Source: Afipia sp. OHSU_II-C1 (GTDB lineage Bacteria; Pseudomonadota; Alphaproteobacteria; Rhizobiales; Xanthobacteraceae). From it: DNA of 64,000 nucleotides. The first letter of the stretch is position 1. Every line of letters begins with the position of its first letter. The DNA is taken from positions 540,413-604,412 of the forward strand of contig NZ_APJI01000006.1 in assembly GCF_000497575.1 (NCBI RefSeq), read 5' to 3'. Both the position numbers and the translations under genes were made by a program. A model generated the notes under the pieces. It was not told the origin of the DNA, searched no databases, and worked only from the letters and a program-made list of their open reading frames with translations. Of this stretch, positions 29,992-38,974 are shown one piece after another.

Positions 29992-31137
29992 TTACTTCAC
30001 GAGTTCATACTTGCCGTTCTTGACGGTCAGGATGATGCGCGAGCGGTCGTCGGTGCCGAAACGGTTCGTCTCGGTGAAATTGTAGACGCCATGGCTGGCG
30101 GCAATTTCCTTCTCGCTCAGCAACGCCTTGCGGATCGCCTCGCGGAATTCCGGGGTGCCCGGCTTGGCGGTCTTCAACGCCACCGGCACGACGCGTTTCA
30201 GCACTTCAAAGGCGTCGTACATATGGCCCGCGAACTGGCTGCGGGTATTGGGGCCGTACTTCTTCTCATACACTTCGTTCAGGGCGAGACCCGGCTTCTT
30301 GGTCAGCGCGCTGTCGGCCTGGCCTTCCGGAGCCATCACCGGACCGGCGGCCATGATGACGCCTTCCGCCGACGGACCCGCGATGCGGATGAAGTCCATC
30401 GAAGCCGCGCCGTGGGTCTGATAGATCAGGCCCTTGTAGCCGCGCTCGCGCAGCGCCGACTGCGGCAGCGCCGCGCCGGTGCCCGATGCGCCGATCAGGA
30501 TCGCGTCGGGATTTGCCGCGACGAGCTTCAGCACCTGACCCGCCACCGAGGTATCGGGGCGCGCGTAACGCTCTTCGGCAACAACAGTGATGCCGCCCAT
30601 GGCGCCGGTCTGGGTCTTGAGATCGTTGAGCCACAGATCACCGTAGGAATCCGAGAAGCCGATGTAGCCGACGGTCTTGATGTTGTTCTTCTTCATGTGC
30701 TCGTAGAGCACCTTGCCCATGGTCGGCACCGGCTGCGGCAGCACGGCGGTCCACTTTTCGCGGGCCGGGGTGATCGGCAGCGGCGCAAGGCTGAGCTGCG
30801 GCACGCCGACTTCATTGGCGACGGTCGAGATCGCGATCGACGGCGGCGTGGTCGACGAACCGATCATGATGTCGGCGTTGGATTCGGTGACGAACCGGCG
30901 CGCGTTGGTGGTTGCCGCGGTCGGGTCTCCGGCGTCGTCCAGCAGGATGGTCTTGATCTTGGCGCCGCCGATTTCAGTCGGCACGAATTCGAGCGCGTTC
31001 TTTTCAGGAATGCCGAGCGCAGCCGCAGGACCGGTGGTGCTGATGCTGATGCCGATGGTGATGTCCTGCGCGAGCGCAGCGCCCGGCAAAGCCATCGCGG
31101 CGGCAAGGACCACTGCGGTCCAGGTGAAAGTCTTCAT
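29992..31137 (-). CDS. HAAT-family ABC transporter substrate-binding protein (aromatic-acid type, inferred)
   Basis: 381 residues. ATG 31137 follows GAGGGAGGATGAC; the 34 codons upstream are unsupported. The signal peptide is about 23 residues, ending PGAALAQ, and the mature start is DITIGISISTTGPAAALGIPEKNALEF. Binding-protein motifs are IMIGSSTTPPSIAISTVANE, GYIGFSDSYGDLW and NPDAILIGASGTGAALPQ. It is clearly different from the three-paralog array. It is divergent from pobA across 255 bp and lies 1.4 kb past the second HAAT operon, which has no receptor of its own. I infer that it feeds that transporter with an aromatic acid such as 4-hydroxybenzoate. Confidence 0.9.
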   Translation of the reverse strand: MKTFTWTAVVLAAAMALPGAALAQDITIGISISTTGPAAALGIPEKNALEFVPTEIGGAKIKTILLDDAGDPTAATTNARRFVTESNADIMIGSSTTPPSIAISTVANEVGVPQLSLAPLPITPAREKWTAVLPQPVPTMGKVLYEHMKKNNIKTVGYIGFSDSYGDLWLNDLKTQTGAMGGITVVAEERYARPDTSVAGQVLKLVAANPDAILIGASGTGAALPQSALRERGYKGLIYQTHGAASMDFIRIAGPSAEGVIMAAGPVMAPEGQADSALTKKPGLALNEVYEKKYGPNTRSQFAGHMYDAFEVLKRVVPVALKTAKPGTPEFREAIRKALLSEKEIAASHGVYNFTETNRFGTDDRSRIILTVKNGKYELVK

Positions 31138-31325
31138 GTCATCCTCCCTCGAAGGTCTCTTTTGACGTTTCTGACAGTCGTTAACGATTGGCGAGACAAG
31201 GCTATTTGCGGTGCACCATCCCGTCTCGATTGCCGCCATTCAGATACAAGTTAGCGGCCATTTGCAATGCTTTCCGCATGTACATTGGTATGATGCGCGA
31301 GGTCTCGAACGGCCTTTCCGGATAT

Positions 31326-31342
31326 TGTTATCTGGTATAATC
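31326..31342. promoter_or_regulatory. Degenerate copy of the MarR operator at the pobA promoter
   Basis: TGTTATCTGGTATAATC is, on the minus strand, GATTATACCAGATAACA, and matches the palindrome at 24974-24990 in 13 of the 15 positions GATTATACnnGATAA. It contains TATAAT (31336-31341), a plausible -10 of pobA, so binding would block transcription. A weaker look-alike, ATTGGTATGAT, is at 31284-31294. Confidence 0.5.
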
Positions 31343-31350
31343 AATTTTAG

Positions 31351-32562
<1,212 letters not shown>

Positions 32563-32587
32563 CGCACCTGAAGGCGTGTTGGAATTT

Positions 32588-32668
32588 CGTCATTGCGAGC
32601 GAAGCGAAGCAATCCATTCTTGATCTGGAGAGCTGGATTGCTTCGTCGCTCCGCTCCTCGCAATGACG
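32588..32668. repeat. Palindromic intergenic repeat, family A copy 3
   Basis: The arms CGTCATTGCGAGCGAAGCGA and TCGCTCCGCTCCTCGCAATG enclose a centre including CTTGATCTGGAGAGCTGG. It lies after pobA. Confidence 0.85.
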
Positions 32669-32794
32669 CAAATAACAGCCACCCGTTTCAAACAGCCAGC
32701 ATTCTCACGTTTCAAACTTGATTTCGAATGATCGCACGCGACGCCGGCTTTATGATGCGAGAGAGCCACACAGCACTCATTCGAAAGAGCTGAG

Positions 32795-33226
32795 ATGACA
32801 ACGCCAGAAACATCAGATGCCGCCGTCCCCGAAGGCTTCGCGCGCCATCCGCGGCGCAGTCCGCTCACCGAGCCCTGGGAGCCGATCTATTTCAAGGCGA
32901 CACCAGATGCCTACATTCTCGGGCTTCGCCTCGCCGAGGCACACACCAATTCACGCGGGCTGATCCATGGCGGGCTGATCGCGGCGCTTGCCGACAATGC
33001 AATGGGACTGAGCTGCAGTCTCAAAGCCGGCAATCTTCTTGGGCTGGTCACCATCAACCTCTCGGTCGATTATCTCGGCTCGGCTAATATCGGGCAGTGG
33101 CTCGAGATCGACACCAACTTCATGAAGATCGGCGGTTCGATCTGCTTCGCGCAATGCCTGGTCACCGCCGACGGTGAACCTTGCGCGCGCGCCAACGCCA
33201 CCTTCAAGATTGCCCGGAAAAAATAG
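32795..33226 (+). CDS. PaaI-family acyl-CoA thioesterase (hotdog fold)
   Basis: 143 residues. The hotdog core has the family motif NSRGLIHGGLIAALADNAMGLSCSL near residues 50-72, with HGG followed by the Asp of LADN as likely catalytic residues. It continues with LVTINLSVDYLGSANIGQWLEIDT and CARANATFKI. It should hydrolyse an acyl- or aryl-CoA. It is a single gene between two family A repeats, and a role in clearing stalled CoA intermediates is inferred from the surrounding catabolic genes. Confidence 0.85.
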   Translation: MTTPETSDAAVPEGFARHPRRSPLTEPWEPIYFKATPDAYILGLRLAEAHTNSRGLIHGGLIAALADNAMGLSCSLKAGNLLGLVTINLSVDYLGSANIGQWLEIDTNFMKIGGSICFAQCLVTADGEPCARANATFKIARKK

Positions 33227-33230
33227 CGAC

Positions 33231-33343
33231 CGTCGTTGCGAGCCGACGGGTCCGGCTTCGCCGGCCCGATGATAAACTCCGCGAAGCAACCATTCTTGGA
33301 AAGAAAAACTGGATTGCTTCGCCGCGGCGTTCCTCGCAATGAC
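33231..33343. repeat. Palindromic intergenic repeat, family A copy 4 (diverged, expanded)
   Basis: The left arm CGTCGTTGCGAGCCGACGGG and right arm GCCGCGGCGTTCCTCGCAAT are recognisable. The left half contains an extra GGTCCGGCTTCGCCGGCCCGATGA stretch like that in copy 6 at 39896, suggesting a subfamily. Confidence 0.65.
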
Positions 33344-33374
33344 AACCTATGCAATCTGGCACCGCTCTTCGCCG

Positions 33375-34274
33375 CTACTTCGTACCAAACCGCCAGTCGG
33401 TCTGCGCTACCACGAGATCGATGAACGCGCGGACCTTCGCGGAGAGCAACCGCGAGGTCGGATACACCAGATGGATCGGCATCGGTGGAAGTTCGTATTT
33501 CGCCAGCACGATCTTTAGCCGTCCTGCCTTGAGCGATTCCGCCACCTGATAGGCCAGGACACTGATGAGGCCTCCGCCCTGCTCGGCATGGAGCACGGCG
33601 GCATCGGTGCTGTTGGTTGCAAAGCGCGACGTATTCGGCACGCGGATTTCGCGCCCGTCTTCGACAAAGCGCCATTCCACCAGCGCACTGCTGCCCGAGA
33701 ACTGGATCACCTCATGATCGGCGAGGTCAGACAGTTTCTGCGGCGTACCGTGCGCCTTGAGATACCGCGGCGATGCCACCACAACCCGCCGCATGTCACC
33801 CACCGCACGCGCGATCACACTGGAATCCGCCAGATGGCCGATGCGCACGGCAAGGTCGATCCCTTCGTCTACGAGACTTACCGTCCGGTCCGACAGCCGC
33901 AGTTCGGCGCTGACATCAGGATACTGTTTCAGATAGGCCGACATCACCGGGCCGACATGCAACCGTCCGAACATCAGCGGCGCTGAGACGATCAGCCGGC
34001 CCGATGGCTTGCTGCGTTCGGCCTGGACTGAACTTTCAGCCTCCTCAAGATCGCCGAGAATCCGCCGTGCCCGCTCCAGATAACGCGCACCGACATCGGT
34101 GAGCGTCACCGAGCGCGTGGTGCGCTGGAGCAGCCGGGCCCCGAGATGATTTTCCAGACTCGCGATCAGGCGCGTCACCGCAGACGCCGACAGGCCAAGC
34201 TTGCGCGCAGCGGGAGCAAACCCCTCAAGGTCTGCCACCGAAACAAAGGCGCGCATGGCGTCGATCCGGTCCAT
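33375..34274 (-). CDS. LysR-family transcriptional regulator
   Basis: 299 residues. The N-terminal helix-turn-helix is at 1-60 (MDRIDAMRAFVSVADLEGFAPAARKLGLSASAVTRLIASLENHLGARLL, then RTTRSVTLTDVG). The effector domain from about 90 has GRLIVSAPLMFGRLHVGPVM, LSDRTVSLVDEGIDLAVRIGHLADSSVIAR and the C-terminal AEQGGGLISVLAYQVAESLKAGRL. It is divergent from the AhpD-like gene at 34398 with a perfect inverted repeat between, so it most likely regulates that gene and itself. Confidence 0.92.
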   Translation of the reverse strand: MDRIDAMRAFVSVADLEGFAPAARKLGLSASAVTRLIASLENHLGARLLQRTTRSVTLTDVGARYLERARRILGDLEEAESSVQAERSKPSGRLIVSAPLMFGRLHVGPVMSAYLKQYPDVSAELRLSDRTVSLVDEGIDLAVRIGHLADSSVIARAVGDMRRVVVASPRYLKAHGTPQKLSDLADHEVIQFSGSSALVEWRFVEDGREIRVPNTSRFATNSTDAAVLHAEQGGGLISVLAYQVAESLKAGRLKIVLAKYELPPMPIHLVYPTSRLLSAKVRAFIDLVVAQTDWRFGTK

Positions 34275-34291
34275 GGTATTATTTCATATCG

Positions 34292-34315
34292 TGCAATTAT
34301 GTACTGTCAATTGCA
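34292..34315. promoter_or_regulatory. Predicted LysR-type binding site
   Basis: TGCAATT (34292-34298) and AATTGCA (34309-34315) are perfect inverted arms across 10 bases, in the A/T-rich gap between the divergent LysR and AhpD-like genes, 18 bp from the LysR start. Spacing and symmetry suit a LysR-type dimer site. Confidence 0.55.
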
Positions 34316-34397
34316 TTAATTGTCTCGGAACAGGAAACGACACACCTTTCACAGGACGAACGGCAACGGGCCGGCTCGCACGAAAAGGATGATGTTG

Positions 34398-34949
34398 ATG
34401 TCCCTGATCCCAACCCCCACCTCGATCGAAGCTGCCCCGGCAGAATCGCGCCCCCTGCTGGAGGCGGTGAACAAGCAGATCGGCAGAGTGCCTAACCTGT
34501 TTCGCCTTGTCGGCGTCAGTCCCGCCAGCCTTGAAGCTTACCTTGGCATGAGCAGCGCGCTCGGCAAGGGCACACTCGATGTCAGGACGCGCGAGCGGAT
34601 CGCCCTCGCTGTCGCAGAGATCAATGGCTGCGGCTACTGCCTGTCGGCGCATTCCTATTTCGGCAAGAATCTCGCCAAGCTGAGTGACGATGAGATTCTC
34701 GCCAACCGGAACGGCGGCTCGGCCGACGTCAAGGCCGACGCCGCAGTGCGCTTTGCAGCGCAGTTGGCGAACGCGCGTGGTCAGGTCGGCGACGATGCCG
34801 TGCAGGCAGTCCGGCAAGCGGGCTACACCGATGCGCAGGTCGTCGAGATCATTGCCCATGTCGCGATCAACACATTCACGAATTACGTCAACGAGTCGCT
34901 GAAGACCGAGATCGACTTTCCGGTCGTGTCGCGCCGCGCCGCGGCCTAG
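34398..34949 (+). CDS. Carboxymuconolactone decarboxylase / AhpD-like protein
   Basis: 183 residues. The AhpD-type redox motif is seen in AVAEINGCGYCLSAHSYFGKNL, with C-x-x-C, preceding Glu and following His of the proton relay. Flanking helices are IGRVPNLFRLVGVSPASLEAYLG and VVEIIAHVAINTFTNYVNE. The start at ATG 34398 gives nine bases from AAAAGG; ATGs at 34389 and 34392 are alternatives. It is probably a peroxidase or oxidative-stress protein rather than a true decarboxylase, since the CxxC is intact. Regulation by the divergent LysR gene is expected. Confidence 0.87.
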   Translation: MSLIPTPTSIEAAPAESRPLLEAVNKQIGRVPNLFRLVGVSPASLEAYLGMSSALGKGTLDVRTRERIALAVAEINGCGYCLSAHSYFGKNLAKLSDDEILANRNGGSADVKADAAVRFAAQLANARGQVGDDAVQAVRQAGYTDAQVVEIIAHVAINTFTNYVNESLKTEIDFPVVSRRAAA

Positions 34950-35029
34950 TCTGCATAGAGGCCGCCGGGTGGGACTACGTCTCATCCGGCGGGCACAATC
35001 GAACGCCGGCACAATCAACGAGGTGTGAG

Positions 35030-35656
35030 ATGACAACCACCCAGTCCTATTCGAGCGACGTTGCCTTTACGCCGGCCGTCAAAGCGATCCAGACCCGCAA
35101 GGGATCGCGCGGCGGTTACGCGCATATGGAAGACGGCGGCGGTTTTCGCACCGAGATCGATGAAGCGCTGGCCGCCTTCATCGGCGAGCAGACCAGTTTC
35201 TTTCTGGCCACCGCGAACGCCGAGGGTCAGCCCTATATCCAGCATCGCGGCGGGCCCGCAGGCTTCATCAGGATTCTCGACAAGACCACGCTGGCCTTCG
35301 CGGACTACAAAGGCAACCGGCAATACATCACGCAGGGAAATCTCAGCGAGAATCCGAAGGCCTATATTTTTCTGATCGACTATGTGAACCGCCGGCGGAT
35401 CAAGATCTGGGGCGAGGCGCGGGTGGTCGAGGATGATCCGGCCTTGATCGCTGCACTGATGCCGAAGGATTACAAGGCGAAGCCCGAGCAGGCGATCCTG
35501 TTCAGGATCACCGCATGGGACAGCAACTGCCCGCAGCACATTCCGATGAAGTTCGACGCCGCCGACGTCGCGGCAGCGATTGCCGAGCGCGACGCGCGGA
35601 TTGCGGAGCTTGAGGCGGAAGTAGCGCGGTTGAAGCAGAAGATAGCAACGGTCTAA
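35030..35656 (+). CDS. Pyridoxamine 5'-phosphate oxidase-like flavin-binding protein
   Basis: 208 residues. The split-barrel fold is shown by FIGEQTSFFLATANAEGQPYIQHRGGPAGFIRILDKTTLAFADYKGNRQYITQGNLSENPKAYIFLIDY (about 55-125) and RRIKIWGEARVVEDD. The last 35 residues are a predicted coiled coil (AAAIAERDARIAELEAEVARLKQKI). It probably binds FMN and reduces a small molecule; the substrate is unknown. It follows the AhpD-like gene by 80 bp in the same direction and may share its transcript. Confidence 0.82.
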   Translation: MTTTQSYSSDVAFTPAVKAIQTRKGSRGGYAHMEDGGGFRTEIDEALAAFIGEQTSFFLATANAEGQPYIQHRGGPAGFIRILDKTTLAFADYKGNRQYITQGNLSENPKAYIFLIDYVNRRRIKIWGEARVVEDDPALIAALMPKDYKAKPEQAILFRITAWDSNCPQHIPMKFDAADVAAAIAERDARIAELEAEVARLKQKIATV

Positions 35657-35659
35657 GAC

Positions 35660-35735
35660 CGTCATTGCGAGCGAAGCAATCCGGAACAACGCAACGGTTC
35701 TGGATTGCTTCGTCGCTTTGCTCCTCGCAATGACG
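35660..35735. repeat. Palindromic intergenic repeat, family A copy 5
   Basis: CGTCATTGCGAGCGAAGCAA on the left and TTGCTCCTCGCAATGACG on the right. It lies between convergent genes and could act as a shared transcript end. Confidence 0.85.
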
Positions 35736-35748
35736 ATTTATCTAGGGC

Positions 35749-36477
35749 TCATGCCGCAGCGATCATCCGCTGCCATTGATGCTCCGGATAATAACGCGCC
35801 ATCATCCGGTCCACGTAAGCGACGAGATTGGCGAATTCCAAGGCACGCTCGCGCAGCGGCGAATCAAAGAACGGCGTCATCAGACCGGCCAGTGATGCGA
35901 AGGCCATCGCATCGGTCCCGCAAGGCTTGTCGCCCATCAGATAGGGCTTCCAGCCGAGCAGCATCGACAGCGCGGAAAGCGAGCGCACGCCGAGTTCAGT
36001 GATCTCGTCCGGCGTGTGGCGGGCCAGCCCTGCGATCCGCATGTTTTCGGCGACCCGGCCGCGAATGTCCTCGCGCAGCGCGTCGCGGATGGCCTCGGGC
36101 GCACCGTCGAAGAAATGCGCCGGTCCCTTGGCGAAGTTTTCAGGCATCATCCAGCGGGTATAGACAAACGCCCAATTGAAATGATTTTCGATCATGCGCT
36201 CGATCGCCCAGGCCTCGGCGCGCTGGCGCTCGTCGAGAGCGGCATCGAAATCGAAGCCGCGCTTCTTTTCCAGATGGAAGCGGATGAAGGTGGAGTCCGC
36301 GATCCGCTCATCACCGTCGTCGATATAGGGCAACTGCCCCTTGGGCGAGGTGTCCGGCATCGCCTGTTCCTTGACGTATGTCAGGCCGGCCATCCTGAGC
36401 TGGACCTCGGTCTTGGTGACATAGGGGCTGATTTCCGGAAGGCCGAAACCGGGGCCGATGCCATAGAGGGTGATCAT
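35749..36477 (-). CDS. Glutathione S-transferase-like protein (FAXC/metaxin type)
   Basis: 242 residues. The N-terminal thioredoxin-like half reads MITLYGIGPGFGLPEISPYVTKTEVQLRMAGLTY, then SPKGQLPYIDDGDERIADSTFIRFHLEKK, where KGQLPY carries the cis-Pro and DSTFI takes the place of the ES glutathione contact. The C-terminal half is helical with SLSALSMLLGWKPYLMGDKPCGTDAMAFASL. This arrangement is typical of the failed-axon-connections-like GST relatives. ATG 36477 is chosen because AGAAGG sits nine bases upstream. It is divergent from a WYL-domain regulator that probably controls it. Confidence 0.8.
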   Translation of the reverse strand: MITLYGIGPGFGLPEISPYVTKTEVQLRMAGLTYVKEQAMPDTSPKGQLPYIDDGDERIADSTFIRFHLEKKRGFDFDAALDERQRAEAWAIERMIENHFNWAFVYTRWMMPENFAKGPAHFFDGAPEAIRDALREDIRGRVAENMRIAGLARHTPDEITELGVRSLSALSMLLGWKPYLMGDKPCGTDAMAFASLAGLMTPFFDSPLRERALEFANLVAYVDRMMARYYPEHQWQRMIAAA

Positions 36478-36524
36478 GGGGCGCATCCTTCTGCGTTGAA
36501 AAGATGCCCGTTTGTAGGTACCCC

Positions 36525-36548
36525 CTGCTGCCACCATACTGTCAGCAG
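36525..36548. promoter_or_regulatory. Inverted repeat between the GST-like and WYL-regulator genes
   Basis: CTGCTG (36525-36530) and CAGCAG (36543-36548) are perfect arms across 12 bases, in the 92-bp divergent promoter region, beside GTAGGTACCCCC. Candidate regulator site. Confidence 0.35.
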
Positions 36549-36569
36549 CAAGCGACCAGCGAGACCCGA

Positions 36570-37271
36570 ATGAGGCGCGCCGACCGGCTGTTTCAGATCA
36601 TCCAGGTGCTCCGGCGCACCCGCAAGCCGCTGACCGCCGAGGCGATTGCGACGGAGCTGGAAACCTCGAAACGCACCATCTACCGCGACATCGCCACCCT
36701 GATCGGCCAGCGCGTGCCGATCCGGGGCGAGGCCGGCACCGGCTATGTGCTGGAAAAGGGCTTCGACATGCCGCCCTTGATGCTGACGCCGGACGAGATC
36801 GAAGCTGCGGTTCTGGGCGCGCAATGGGTGGCCGGACGGGCCGACCCGGTGCTGGCAAAGGCGGCGCAGGACCTGATCGCCAAGATCGTCGAGACGATTC
36901 CCGAGCGGCTGCAACCGCTGGCGCTGGAGCCCGCCAGCCGGACACCGCCGAAATGGGACGCGCCGCCCGACAGCATCGACATGACGCAATTACGGGCGCA
37001 TATCTACGCCAGCAAGAAGGTTCTGCTGCACTACCGCGACGAACAGGGCCGCAATACGCGGCGCACGGTGTGGCCGATCGCGGTGGGCTATCTGGAAACC
37101 GTGCGGATGCTGGCCGCCTGGTGCGAACTGAGAAAAGACTTTCGCAGCTTCCGGATCGACCGCATGACCGACGCCGTATTTCTGGATGAGAAGTATCCCG
37201 AGCGCCGCGCAACCCTGCGGACGACATGGATGAAGACTTTCTCGCTCAACCACAGAATGCGCGAGCGCTGA
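36570..37271 (+). CDS. YafY-type transcriptional regulator (HTH-11 and WYL domains)
   Basis: 233 residues. The N-terminal helix-turn-helix is RADRLFQIIQVLRRTRKPLTAEAIATELETSKRTIYRDIATLIGQRVPIRGEAGTGYVL (1-65). A middle segment LMLTPDEIEAAVLGAQWVA follows. The WYL domain at about 140-200 contains KVLLHYRDEQGRNTRRTVWPIAVGYLETVRMLAAWCELRKDFRSFRIDRM. The start is ATG 36570; the 22 upstream codons are unsupported. WYL domains sense small ligands or nucleic acids; here control of the divergent GST-like gene is the simplest inference. It ends four bases before the next gene. Confidence 0.9.
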   Translation: MRRADRLFQIIQVLRRTRKPLTAEAIATELETSKRTIYRDIATLIGQRVPIRGEAGTGYVLEKGFDMPPLMLTPDEIEAAVLGAQWVAGRADPVLAKAAQDLIAKIVETIPERLQPLALEPASRTPPKWDAPPDSIDMTQLRAHIYASKKVLLHYRDEQGRNTRRTVWPIAVGYLETVRMLAAWCELRKDFRSFRIDRMTDAVFLDEKYPERRATLRTTWMKTFSLNHRMRER

Positions 37272-37275
37272 CGCC

Positions 37276-37599
37276 ATGACCGCAACCGACAGCCCCTGCC
37301 AGAGCTGCGGCGCCTGTTGCTCCTATTCGAGCAACTGGCCGCGCTTCACGGTGGAAGACGACGCCGCGCTCGATCTCATTCCCGAGAAGTTCGTCAACGA
37401 CCGGCTGTCAGGTATGCGCTGTGACGGCGACCGGTGCTCGGCGCTGACCGGCAAGATCGGAACCGCAACCGCTTGTGGCATATACGAGGTGCGGCCCGAA
37501 GTGTGCCGTACCTGCATGCCGGGCGACCCGGAATGCGGTATGGCGCGGCGGCGCTTCGGGTTACCGGAACTTGCCGGTTCCATATCCGGAGATCAGTAA
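37276..37599 (+). CDS. YkgJ-family cysteine-cluster protein
   Basis: 107 residues. The Cys pattern is CQSCGACCSY near residue 8, CDGDRCSAL near 50, CGIYEVRPEVCRTCMPGDPEC near 67-87, as in the zinc- or iron-chelating YkgJ/UPF0153 proteins. No catalytic activity is established for the family. The gene begins four bases after the regulator stop, so it is probably co-transcribed with it. Confidence 0.82.
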   Translation: MTATDSPCQSCGACCSYSSNWPRFTVEDDAALDLIPEKFVNDRLSGMRCDGDRCSALTGKIGTATACGIYEVRPEVCRTCMPGDPECGMARRRFGLPELAGSISGDQ

Positions 37600-37666
37600 G
37601 CCGGGAACCAAGCCGCACCGTCAGGCGTCAATACGTCAGCACCTCGAAGAACGGGAGCACGACGCC

Positions 37667-37849
37667 ATGCGGGAAATGGAAATTCATGACTATGCGCGGC
37701 AATTGATGGAGGCGCATGGTCCCCGGGCAATTGCAGAGGCCGCCCAACGCGCGACCGAGTGCGAAGCGGAAGGCAAGTCCGAGCAGGCCAGGGACTGGCG
37801 GCATGTCGAGGACGCGCTGAAAATGATGCGCGGACCACACCAAAGCTGA
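37667..37849 (+). CDS. Small hypothetical protein
   Basis: 60 residues: it begins MREMEIHDYARQLMEAHG and continues with a mainly helical, charged sequence (RAIAEAAQRATECEAEGKSEQARDWRHVEDALKMM). It has no membrane segment or known motif. ATG 37667 follows GGGAGCACGACGCC; ATG 37676 is an alternative. It lies 67 bp after the YkgJ gene in the same direction. I do not recognise a function; the sensible helical composition suggests a real gene. Confidence 0.6.
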   Translation: MREMEIHDYARQLMEAHGPRAIAEAAQRATECEAEGKSEQARDWRHVEDALKMMRGPHQS

Positions 37850-37929
37850 AATGATTCATCCGCGCGGCCGGTCTGCGGACCGGCCAATCGCCATCGTGGC
37901 TGCGCCGGAACGCAGCCGGCGAAAGCTTG

Positions 37930-38334
37930 CTATGCCGGCATCGCCGCAAGATCCGATTCATCGTCGATCTCGTCGGCGATCGGAGCGAAGGTGCTCAGCG
38001 GCTTGGTCGAAAGCGTGATGTTGCGCCGGTTGCCATAGGCTGACGCTGCCGGTCCTGCCGATGGCGCTTCCCGCGACATCGCGAATAAGGTCGACCCGAC
38101 GATACCGCCCTGCTCGACAAGATCGCGTTCGGTACAGGTCGCCGCGATGGCGAGGCTCATTCCGTGCAGGTGGGCGCGGCGGTAGCAGAACAGAGCGAGC
38201 ATCGCCCTGACGTCTGCCGATACCGATTCCACAAGTTGAGGAAGACCATGTTCGCTGGCTCGGTACAGGCTTCCGAGCATCTCGTCGCCCACCGGGCAGA
38301 CGTCGTTCTCAAAGGCTTCGCGGCTGGACCACAT
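37930..38334 (-). CDS. Hypothetical protein
   Basis: 134 residues. The first 75 residues look folded and helical (SREAFENDVCPVGDEMLGSLYRASEHGLPQLVESVSADVRAMLALFCYRRAHLHGMSLAIAATC). The rest is Ser/Ala/Pro-rich and ends in an acidic tail (IADEIDDESDLAAMPA). It has no signal peptide. Two Cys and several His occur but no recognised motif. It is followed by nothing co-directional, so it is a single gene. A second-frame shadow is unlikely, because no alternative frame here encodes a recognisable protein. Confidence 0.6.
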   Translation of the reverse strand: MWSSREAFENDVCPVGDEMLGSLYRASEHGLPQLVESVSADVRAMLALFCYRRAHLHGMSLAIAATCTERDLVEQGGIVGSTLFAMSREAPSAGPAASAYGNRRNITLSTKPLSTFAPIADEIDDESDLAAMPA

Positions 38335-38548
38335 TGAAATTCTCCCCAGCTACATGACCCGCCAGTATGGGCGGCTTGGCGGAAAAATCATGCGCCACTT
38401 CATATTCGGAAGATGCAATGCAATTTCCTAACGCAGGGTTAACCACGCGCTCGGGTTCGTGCGGACGTTCATTGAATGTTAGAGAGATGGAACCGGACCG
38501 CGCGCGGCGCGAATCAACCGCTGATTCGGCGGGGCACAGGAGGAGACA

Positions 38549-38965
38549 GTGGTGACGGACACCAAGAACGAGCGCAGGCTTGCCGGACAATGCTTCTGCG
38601 GCGCGGTTCACTACACCGTCGCCGACGAATTCCGCTATGCCATGAACTGCCACTGCGCGAACTGCCGCCGGACCACGGGATCGGCGTTCAAGCCGATGGC
38701 CGGGATCGAACGCGGCAAGCTCAGCGTCACCAAAGGCGCCGACAGTCTTCTGATCTTCGGCGAGGACAACGGCCACAACGCGCACTGCAAGACGTGCGGC
38801 TCGCTGCTCTACTCAGTCGTCCGTGAGGGCACCTTCGTCCATGTCGCCCTGGGGACCCTCACCGACGATCCTGCTATCCGTCCCACCGCACACATCTTCG
38901 TCGGCTCGAAGGCGCCGTGGTTCACCATCACCGACGACCTCCCGCAATACGACCAGCATATGTGA
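38549..38965 (+). CDS. GFA-family (CENP-V/glutathione-dependent formaldehyde-activating-like) protein
   Basis: 138 residues. Zinc-ligand Cys pattern: GQCFCGAVHYTV near 14-25, MNCHCANCRRTTGSAF near 35-50 and HCKTCGSLLY near 78-87, with the ending ALGTLTDDPAIRPTAHIFVGSKAPWF. All are typical of the GFA fold. Start: GTG 38549 with GGAGGAGACA upstream; GTG 38552 is equally possible. These proteins are often carbon-sulfur lyases or of unknown reaction; true formaldehyde activation should not be assumed. It is convergent with the dehalogenase gene, nine bases apart. Confidence 0.85.
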   Translation: MVTDTKNERRLAGQCFCGAVHYTVADEFRYAMNCHCANCRRTTGSAFKPMAGIERGKLSVTKGADSLLIFGEDNGHNAHCKTCGSLLYSVVREGTFVHVALGTLTDDPAIRPTAHIFVGSKAPWFTITDDLPQYDQHM

Positions 38966-38974
38966 CGGCGAAGG

